Below are positions 6,799 to 11,547 of a DNA stretch of 11,547 nucleotides, in pieces (the stretch's first letter is position 1; each line of letters opens with the position of its first letter). A model generated the notes under the pieces. It did not search any database and had not been told where the DNA came from. It saw only the letters and a list, made by a program, of their open reading frames with translations. The position numbers were made by a program, and so were the translations under genes. The stretch spans positions 1 through 11,547 of the forward strand of contig JALWKG010000305.1 of the NCBI GenBank assembly GCA_027081565.1. Direction: 5' to 3'. Source of the stretch: Helicobacteraceae bacterium (GTDB lineage Bacteria > Campylobacterota > Campylobacteria > Campylobacterales > Sulfurimonadaceae).

Positions 6799-6804
6799 TA
6801 TAAT
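6799..6804 (+). promoter_or_regulatory. -10 box of the cytochrome c553 promoter
   Basis: A perfect TATAAT with predicted transcription start near 6811 and a 19-base leader. There is no -35 box at the right distance; TTGACG at 6786 is only 7 bases away. This suggests dependence on an activator at 6763-6776. Confidence 0.65.
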
Positions 6805-6829
6805 TATCTCCTCAACACAAGGAATAAAC

Positions 6830-7114
6830 ATGAAAAAAGTACTTATTGCAGGCGCTATCCTCTTAACGACAGCAACTATTGCATCAGCAGATGCTTACCA
6901 GAAGTGTGCAGGTTGTCATGGTGCTAACGGTGAAAAATCAGCACTTAACAAAAGTAAGATCATCAAAGACATGTCCAAAGCAGACATCGCTGCAGCGATC
7001 CATGGTTACAAAGATGGTAGTTATGGTGGCCCAATGAAAGGTCTTATGAAAGGTCAAGTTGCTTCTTTAAGTGATGCAGATATTCAAGCTATTGCAAACA
7101 AGATCGGTCAGTAA
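6830..7114 (+). CDS. Periplasmic class I cytochrome c (c553 type)
   Basis: Small soluble electron carrier of the periplasm. The 94-residue precursor has a signal peptide (1-20, KK then a hydrophobic run ending ASA) and a mature part of about 74 residues. The haem-attachment motif CAGCH is at 26-30, with H30 as the proximal ligand. M69 or M73 in GGPMKGLMKG is the likely distal methionine ligand, and the C-terminal helix SDADIQAIANKIG is typical of the fold. Family knowledge: c553 proteins pass electrons from the bc1 complex or from sulfur, hydrogen or formate oxidation to terminal oxidases or reductases. The start ATG has AAGGA with a 6-base spacer. The gene is monocistronic, with an FNR-like box upstream and a hairpin after it, so expression may follow oxygen or another redox signal. 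Confidence 0.94.
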   Translation: MKKVLIAGAILLTTATIASADAYQKCAGCHGANGEKSALNKSKIIKDMSKADIAAAIHGYKDGSYGGPMKGLMKGQVASLSDADIQAIANKIGQ

Positions 7115-7121
7115 CACTGAC
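7107..7121. repeat. Short hairpin overlapping the cytochrome stop codon
   Basis: GTCAGT-AAC-ACTGAC, a perfect 6-bp stem with a 3-base loop, contains the TAA stop (7112-7114). It stands 3 bases before the larger hairpin at 7125-7146. The two together may protect the transcript end or aid termination. Confidence 0.45.
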
Positions 7122-7124
7122 TTT

Positions 7125-7146
7125 AAGATAGCAGAAATGCTATCTT
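7125..7146. terminator. Hairpin between convergent genes, candidate terminator
   Basis: AAGATAGCA-GAAA-TGCTATCTT, a perfect 9-bp stem with a GAAA tetraloop. It lies 10 bases after the cytochrome stop and 17 bases before the convergent DUF1566 stop. The tail is only TTGATC on the plus strand and TTAAAG on the minus strand, so termination may be weak or the hairpin may mainly stabilise mRNA. Confidence 0.6.
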
Positions 7147-7163
7147 GATCTACCTCTTCTAAA

Positions 7164-7583
7164 CTATTTCCCACTTCTTACACATCGTACATAAAAATCA
7201 TATGAATGACGGTTATGTTCACTGTTGCCACTTTTAAAATTGACATCCCATGCTCTCTCTTTATCATCTGCATACAGTGTTGATGTCCAATAGTTATTAG
7301 AGAGACCAAAATGAAAACCGCGTTCTAAGGCAGGATCATAACGCTTGTAGTCTATAATGCTTTGAAGTTCCAGTAGTGTTGGCAAACGCCAGTCGTCATG
7401 TTTTTCAAGTACCAAGTTTTGGCAGTAGCCATTCGCTTCTCTAAAAAGCAACTCCTCTGACTCCACCGTGCTATTGTCTTGCCAGAGTAACCCACGTTCG
7501 GTGTCTTTTACCACTTCACCCTGTTTAATAAACTCCGCCTGTAACCCACTCCACAAGAGTATCAACACTAATAATGTACGCAT
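7164..7583 (-). CDS. Secreted DUF1566 (Lcl C-terminal-like) domain protein
   Basis: A 139-residue exported protein of unknown function. It has a signal peptide (1-16, cleavage about LQA|EF) followed by one DUF1566 domain with its usual landmarks: GLLWQD (31-36), a cysteine after the first helix (C54), DWRLPT (64-69) with LLELQSIID, YWTST (98-102), AWDVNF (111-116) and YVRCVR (131-136). C54 and C134 could pair in a disulfide in the periplasm. Family knowledge: the domain is related to the C-terminal part of the Legionella collagen-like adhesin and is common in surface or periplasmic proteins; no enzyme activity is established. The start ATG has AAGGA 8 bases upstream. It lies 83 bases after the beta-helix lipoprotein gene on the same strand and has its own candidate -10. 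Confidence 0.87.
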   Translation of the reverse strand: MRTLLVLILLWSGLQAEFIKQGEVVKDTERGLLWQDNSTVESEELLFREANGYCQNLVLEKHDDWRLPTLLELQSIIDYKRYDPALERGFHFGLSNNYWTSTLYADDKERAWDVNFKSGNSEHNRHSYDFYVRCVRSGK

Positions 7584-7620
7584 ACCTGTTTCCTTTTCTT
7601 TCTACTTTTTACCTTTTAGT

Positions 7621-7626
7621 ATTATA
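7621..7626 (-). promoter_or_regulatory. Candidate -10 box for the DUF1566 gene
   Basis: Reads TATAAT on the minus strand, preceded by TTG, with a leader of about 30 bases. No clear -35. It suggests separate transcription from the upstream lipoprotein gene. Confidence 0.4.
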
Positions 7627-7636
7627 CAACCTAATT

Positions 7637-7657
7637 GTGATAGTGGCGTCATATCAC
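7637..7657. repeat. Inverted repeat in the lipoprotein/DUF1566 gap
   Basis: GTGATA (7637-7642) and TATCAC (7652-7657) form a 6-bp stem around a 9-base loop. It sits 9 bases after the lipoprotein stop and just upstream of the DUF1566 -10. With no T-tract on the minus strand it is either a weak transcript-end hairpin or an operator. Confidence 0.35.
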
Positions 7658-7666
7658 TTCTCTTCA

Positions 7667-9262
7667 TCAGAAACAACCTGCATGAGTGATGATAAAGACA
7701 CCAAAAAATTCATGAGGATCGTCACCTTCATCTGCATTAATACCACCTTCCAAACCATAAGGCTGTGGTGGAGAGACGGTACCCATCGGGATCTCTACTG
7801 CGGAACCATCATAGACACCACTCACTATCGGTGCACCATAAAGGTCAAAAACAGAGTGTATACGAAAGGCGGACCCTTTTTTCATGATTTGGGAAAGGTC
7901 CACAGCCACCTTTGGGTCACGGTCGAAATTAAAGATAGTAATACGTCCACGTCTGGGATCGTAAGCATTTTTAATGTAAAAGATCTTTTTACCACTGGTC
8001 GGTTCTGAATTGTTAAGGTCGTTGCCGCCTAAGTCACCCAAATATGTTTTGTCTCCGGTAACACCATGAAACACAGATGTATTTTTGATCTTAATATCAC
8101 CCGCATACCAGTTGTCCTGCAGCTTGAGGTTTTGCACAAGATAGTTGTTTTCTAAAAGTGCCCCCTCATTAAAAAACTGTTCACCCTTATAGTTGGAGAA
8201 ATATCCCAACATCGTCCTCCCTATGTCAGAGTACCCCTGGTTGTTTTTCATAACAAGATTTTTGACAGGCTGATACCCGCCCACCAGACAGTCATACTTT
8301 TTCATCCCTTTACGTATGTCAGAAGCACCTGTCAAAAACCATGTGTTATCTTCAATGTCAAAATTTTCGATACCTCTCAAAACACCATTTTGCTCTACTT
8401 TACCTGTTTGGTAAGCATGGATTCCCGTACCAAAACCGTAAAAGATGACATTATTGGTGATCTTCTTGGTCCCATCATAGTTTTGGGTATAGATGGCATG
8501 ACCATGTCCCCGACCATAAGAGCCATCTGCAGGCTGCGCACTCCAACCGTTGTTATAGATAATGCTGCCATAAGTCTCTGTGTCTATCCCTGTAAATCCA
8601 TCTTTACGTTTACTCCACGCATCAATACCACTCGCATTGTCATGTGAGACGAAGTTAATGACCTTGTTGGTTGAACCTATGATGGAAACACCGCCATTAA
8701 GTGTGAGGTCGGAAGGGTTGGAAGAGTTGTCTACAGTAGAAATACGGTTGCCATCATAACTGGTCACTTCGATACTATAGTACTCTGTCCAAGTACCATT
8801 GATACGCAAACCGGAACCTTCTATGGCATTAGTAGTATCGATCATCACATATTTACCCGGATAAGGCTTGACCTTAATAGGACGCGCTTCACTTCCTCTC
8901 AGTTCACTGGTAAATGTACCTTCATAGACCCCTTCCATTAGCCATAGGGTCTCTCCTTCTGCTACTTTTGCATTGTTTTCAAGTGCTGTCTGCAGGTCCA
9001 GTGGATCACTCTGCGTACCCATTGCATTGGCGTCTCCATCAGGCGAAGCAAACACACCTACAGGAATCTCCATCGCTAATGGAGTACAGGTTGAAGTTGC
9101 AAAGGTATCCGTATCGTAACGGTTAAAGGCATTTTTGTCATAAGTATGTACTGCATAAGGCTGTTCACCCTTATCCTGTTTTAGTGCAGTATCATTACTG
9201 CTACAAGCATTCAAAATGAGTATGCCAATAGCAGATAGGGTAAGCTTTAGAGCATTATTCAT
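7667..9262 (-). CDS. Right-handed parallel beta-helix lipoprotein
   Basis: A 531-residue surface or periplasmic lipoprotein. The signal peptide ends in the lipobox LNAC with C20 as the lipidated cysteine; the serines after it fit outer-membrane sorting. Residues from about 70 (ASPDGDANAMGTQSDPLDL) match the N-terminal pattern of DUF1565-type beta-helix proteins. A long array of beta-strand turns with Asn/Asp ladders follows (INGTWTEYYSIEV, NKVINFVSHDN, KITNNVIFYGFGTGIHAY, NFDIEDNTWFL, NLVMKNNQGY). GRGHGHAIYTQN lies in the middle. Such folds occur in polysaccharide lyases, epimerases and adhesins; I cannot place it in a lyase family or name catalytic residues. The C-terminal 120 residues look more globular. 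The start ATG has AGGA with a 6-7 base spacer. A second beta-helix lipoprotein lies nearby on the other strand. Confidence 0.85.
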   Translation of the reverse strand: MNNALKLTLSAIGILILNACSSNDTALKQDKGEQPYAVHTYDKNAFNRYDTDTFATSTCTPLAMEIPVGVFASPDGDANAMGTQSDPLDLQTALENNAKVAEGETLWLMEGVYEGTFTSELRGSEARPIKVKPYPGKYVMIDTTNAIEGSGLRINGTWTEYYSIEVTSYDGNRISTVDNSSNPSDLTLNGGVSIIGSTNKVINFVSHDNASGIDAWSKRKDGFTGIDTETYGSIIYNNGWSAQPADGSYGRGHGHAIYTQNYDGTKKITNNVIFYGFGTGIHAYQTGKVEQNGVLRGIENFDIEDNTWFLTGASDIRKGMKKYDCLVGGYQPVKNLVMKNNQGYSDIGRTMLGYFSNYKGEQFFNEGALLENNYLVQNLKLQDNWYAGDIKIKNTSVFHGVTGDKTYLGDLGGNDLNNSEPTSGKKIFYIKNAYDPRRGRITIFNFDRDPKVAVDLSQIMKKGSAFRIHSVFDLYGAPIVSGVYDGSAVEIPMGTVSPPQPYGLEGGINADEGDDPHEFFGVFIITHAGCF

Positions 9263-9320
9263 AATCTGTCCTAGTAAGTCTAAAAATATTTAGAGGTGAC
9301 CTGTTATTTAATTTGTTTAG

Positions 9321-9326
9321 ATTATA
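9321..9326 (-). promoter_or_regulatory. Candidate -10 box for the beta-helix lipoprotein
   Basis: Reads TATAAT on the minus strand (context GCGATATAAT), giving a leader of about 50 bases. That leader holds a small hairpin, TCTAAA-AATA-TTTAGA, at 9279-9294. No convincing -35. Confidence 0.45.
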
Positions 9327-9420
9327 TCGCACTAGATAACCGATCTACCAATCTTCCAATGACTCTTGTCTATCTTCATCTAAAAAGGCACCCAACAACT
9401 GTTGATTACACTATCTGCGT

Positions 9421-9426
9421 TATAAT
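9421..9426 (+). promoter_or_regulatory. Candidate -10 box for the PAQR/hemolysin III gene
   Basis: TATAAT with predicted start near 9433, a leader of about 18 bases and then GGGAG at 9441-9445 as ribosome binding site. TTGATT upstream is only 13 bases away, too close for a standard -35. Confidence 0.5.
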
Positions 9427-9450
9427 CTCCCTAAAATCCAGGGAGCAACC

Positions 9451-10341
9451 ATGAGAGAGACATTTACATTTTTAGGTCTGCACGATCCTATCAGTGCCTG
9501 GTCACATCTTATCGCAGCTTTTGGTTTTCTGATCGCTGGCTTTTATCTTATCTACAAAGGTCGCGGTTCTAAACTACGTATGACAGCATTTACCCTTTAT
9601 ACCATCACCCTTCTCTTTCTTTTTTCCATGAGTGGCATTTATCATCTTCTGCCTTATCATACAGAGTCTAGAGATGTCCTACAAGTCTTAGACCATGCTG
9701 CCATATGGATCTTGATAGCAGGAAGCTTCATCCCCATCCATACCCTTATGTTTCGTGGTCCCAAACGATGGGGTGTCCTGACTCTGGTCTGGAGTCTCGC
9801 CATAGTCGGCATGGTCTTGACCACTATCTTCTTCTCCACCCTACCCGAATACATCAGTCTCACCTTTTACCTTGGTCTCGGTTGGCTCGGTGTTCTGAGT
9901 GCCTATTTTGTAGCAGGTATCTACGGTAAAGAGGAGATCAAGTACATCGTCTATGGTGGTCTGGCCTATACCTTTGGTGCTGTTCTTGAGTTTTTACGCT
10001 GGCCAGAGCTTTTTAATGGTATCTTAAATGCTCACGACTTCTTTCACTTCTTTGTCATTTTGGGTGCCAGTTTCCATTGGTACTTCGCCTATTCCCGTGC
10101 TGATCGTCCCATCTACAAAGACCAAACCTTTATCGTCTATCATGATCATAAAAGAACTTACTATAGAGCCCACGCCAAAAGTGATCATATCTATGTAGAA
10201 GCTGACACACTGGAGGCGCTAAAAGAGAAGATCTTTGTTGCTATAGAGAAGAAGTACCATAAAAATCTCCCTGTAGAAAAGATCATTTTACGGTTTTATG
10301 AAGAAGAGATCATCGACATGCATAAAGACCGAAGCAGTTAA
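9451..10341 (+). CDS. PAQR/hemolysin III family membrane protein with extra C-terminal domain
   Basis: Seven-helix integral membrane protein related to bacterial hemolysin III (YqfA/TrhA) and eukaryotic adiponectin/progestin receptors. Family landmarks: DPISAWSH (12-19), SGIYH (61-65), LDHAAIWILIAGS (80-92), and AHDFFHFFVILGASFHW (194-210). H65, H195 and H199 match the zinc site of the superfamily, where a hydrolase-like activity has been proposed. Bacterial members are usually about 200-220 residues; this one has 296. The extra 78 residues (219-296) are hydrophilic, with beta strands (QTFIVYHDHKRTYYRAH, DHIYVEA), then a helix (TLEALKEKIFVAIEKKY) and a final strand, suggesting a small alpha/beta domain. 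The start ATG has GGGAG 5 bases upstream. The gene is divergent from one beta-helix lipoprotein and 81 bases ahead of another. The name hemolysin does not imply haemolysis here. Confidence 0.92.
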   Translation: MRETFTFLGLHDPISAWSHLIAAFGFLIAGFYLIYKGRGSKLRMTAFTLYTITLLFLFSMSGIYHLLPYHTESRDVLQVLDHAAIWILIAGSFIPIHTLMFRGPKRWGVLTLVWSLAIVGMVLTTIFFSTLPEYISLTFYLGLGWLGVLSAYFVAGIYGKEEIKYIVYGGLAYTFGAVLEFLRWPELFNGILNAHDFFHFFVILGASFHWYFAYSRADRPIYKDQTFIVYHDHKRTYYRAHAKSDHIYVEADTLEALKEKIFVAIEKKYHKNLPVEKIILRFYEEEIIDMHKDRSS

Positions 10342-10382
10342 AATAGCCTTCACATAGTACTTATACAACATCATAGATTTCT

Positions 10383-10390
10383 GATAAAAT
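10383..10390 (+). promoter_or_regulatory. Candidate extended -10 for the second beta-helix lipoprotein
   Basis: The bases from 10382 read TGATAAAAT, fitting TG-N-TAAAAT, with a leader of roughly 25 bases to the TTG start. I see no hairpin terminator after the PAQR gene, so read-through from it is also possible. Confidence 0.4.
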
Positions 10391-10422
10391 AGAGCTACTT
10401 CATTAATACAAAAGGGATCATT

Positions 10423-11547
10423 TTGCAACACTTACTAATACTTCTGGTCACACTGTTACTCTTTTTTAGTTGCTCTGAAAATTCAGAGGACGCGCCTGAG
10501 ACGGAGACACCACAATGTCAAGACGGTGGCTTTTTTGTTGATGCTTCCAATGGTGATGACACTAATGATGGAACAAGTTCATGTACTCCATGGAAAAGTC
10601 TGCACAAAGTTCAAACAAGCACCTTCGATAACAACACTTCCATATTTTTAAAAAGAGGTGAAACGTGGCATGAAGGTATAACCATACCCTCATCAAACAT
10701 CACCATATCGGCTTACGGCACAGGGGAAAATCCCCTGCTTGATGGTGCCTATAGAGTTTCAAACTGGCAAGACAAGGGTAATTCTCTTTACAGTCATCAA
10801 ACAGACATATCAGAGGAAGAAGGTCTAGGTAACCTCTCTATGGATGGAGATATGATGCATTTCACCCCTTGGGACACCAATGCAACGGCTACCTTCACTT
10901 TGGCAGCAGATGATTCATACAGCTATGATTATGCTACTAAGACTTTATACATCAAGATCACCTCCAACCCAGAGAACCATAGCTTCCAAGCCAGTAAGAT
11001 CTATACAGCCGTTAAAGCCGAAAACCTCTCAAATATCACTGTCTCAAACATAGAGATCAGGCAGTTTTCACTGCACGGCATATCATTTCAAAACTGTACA
11101 AACTGTAATGTCGACAAAGTCACTATAATGCAAGTAGGAGGCGCTACCATCGCTCCATCTATATACGCCGGAAATGGTATAGAGTATGGGAACTCCAATA
11201 GTAACGGTACCGTAAGTAATGTCCTTATTAGTGAGGTTTTTGACTCTTGTCTCTCCCCTCAGACTTATGTGTCCAATCAAGTGTTGTCACATATTATTTT
11301 CAAAGATTCAAACCTCTCAAAATGTGGTTTTGCCGGTATTGAGATCTCTGTGTTAGACAACGGTGGCACTACCGGAAGCAGTATTGACGGTATTAATATT
11401 GAAAATGTAAAGATCTCAGATACCGGCAAAGGATGGAGTGGTGCCCGCTACACAACAGAAGGCTACGGTATCAGGATCAAAGCAGACGACACTGCCGGTA
11501 CCATCACCTCAACATCAATCACAAAAAGTGAGATAAGTGGTGCCGTA
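10423..11547 (+). CDS. Right-handed beta-helix lipoprotein, C-terminus cut by window edge
   Basis: An open frame of 375 codons runs to the right edge. The start is TTG 10423, with AAGGGA 5 bases upstream; the first in-frame ATG is more than 400 bases further on and would remove the signal. The product begins MQHLLILLVTLLLFFSC, a lipoprotein signal with C17 as the likely lipidated residue, then an acidic linker (ENSEDAPETETP). GFFVDASNGDDTNDGTSS followed by PWKSL marks a DUF1565-like N-terminus. Repeated strand turns rich in Asn, Ser and Ile follow (NITVSNIEIRQFSLHGISFQNC, NCNVDKVTIMQV, VSNVLISEVFDSC, INIENVKISDTGKG), typical of a right-handed parallel beta-helix of the pectate-lyase or adhesin type. 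Several cysteines occur in the helix. No catalytic site can be named and the true length is unknown. Confidence 0.85.
   Translation, partial: MQHLLILLVTLLLFFSCSENSEDAPETETPQCQDGGFFVDASNGDDTNDGTSSCTPWKSLHKVQTSTFDNNTSIFLKRGETWHEGITIPSSNITISAYGTGENPLLDGAYRVSNWQDKGNSLYSHQTDISEEEGLGNLSMDGDMMHFTPWDTNATATFTLAADDSYSYDYATKTLYIKITSNPENHSFQASKIYTAVKAENLSNITVSNIEIRQFSLHGISFQNCTNCNVDKVTIMQVGGATIAPSIYAGNGIEYGNSNSNGTVSNVLISEVFDSCLSPQTYVSNQVLSHIIFKDSNLSKCGFAGIEISVLDNGGTTGSSIDGINIENVKISDTGKGWSGARYTTEGYGIRIKADDTAGTITSTSITKSEISGAV

Noticed and set aside
6786..6804. TTGACG plus TATAAT as a standard sigma-70 promoter
   Set aside because: The two boxes are 7 bases apart instead of about 17, so TTGACG is better read as an extra FNR-like half-site.
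7574..8008. 144-codon plus-strand frame near the beta-helix gene
   Set aside because: Largely antisense to the lipoprotein gene, with no plausible protein features.

Overview
The window looks like a chromosomal segment of a Campylobacterota (epsilonproteobacterial) bacterium, probably a free-living, sulfur- or hydrogen-oxidising type such as Sulfurovum or Sulfurimonas. The basis is an 80-residue HP0268-family gene beside miaB, divergent from nusA, an arrangement I recall from Helicobacter and Campylobacter. The A/T-rich spacers, TATAAT-type -10 boxes without good -35 boxes, and a small c553-type cytochrome fit this. No database search was possible, so the genus is an inference.

Layout. 1-2817 (minus): a compact operon, HP0268-like nuclease, miaB, DUF374 acyltransferase, and a Xer-type tyrosine recombinase cut by the left edge; the last three overlap one another. 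2818-3221: divergent spacer with the nusA promoter. 3222-4379 (plus): nusA, closed by a hairpin terminator. 4467-6681 (minus): a DUF6172-like protein, an unrecognised coiled-coil membrane protein, and a DppB/OppB-type ABC permease that overlaps it by 4 bases and has no visible partners. A 19-bp perfect palindrome sits on the start of the membrane-protein gene. 6830-7114 (plus): periplasmic cytochrome c553 behind a promoter with an FNR/CRP-type box at about -41.5. 7164-9262 (minus): a secreted DUF1566 protein and a large right-handed beta-helix lipoprotein. 9451-10341 (plus): a PAQR/hemolysin III membrane protein with an extra C-terminal domain. 10423 to the right edge (plus): a second beta-helix lipoprotein starting at TTG.

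The left half is housekeeping: tRNA modification, transcription elongation, lipid acyl transfer and DNA recombination. The right half is envelope and accessory: cytochrome electron transfer, surface beta-helix lipoproteins and poorly known membrane proteins. The best leads are the permease/membrane-protein pair with its start-site palindrome, the class II FNR-like cytochrome promoter, and the PAQR fusion. I see no CRISPR array, tRNA, rRNA, insertion sequence or prophage.
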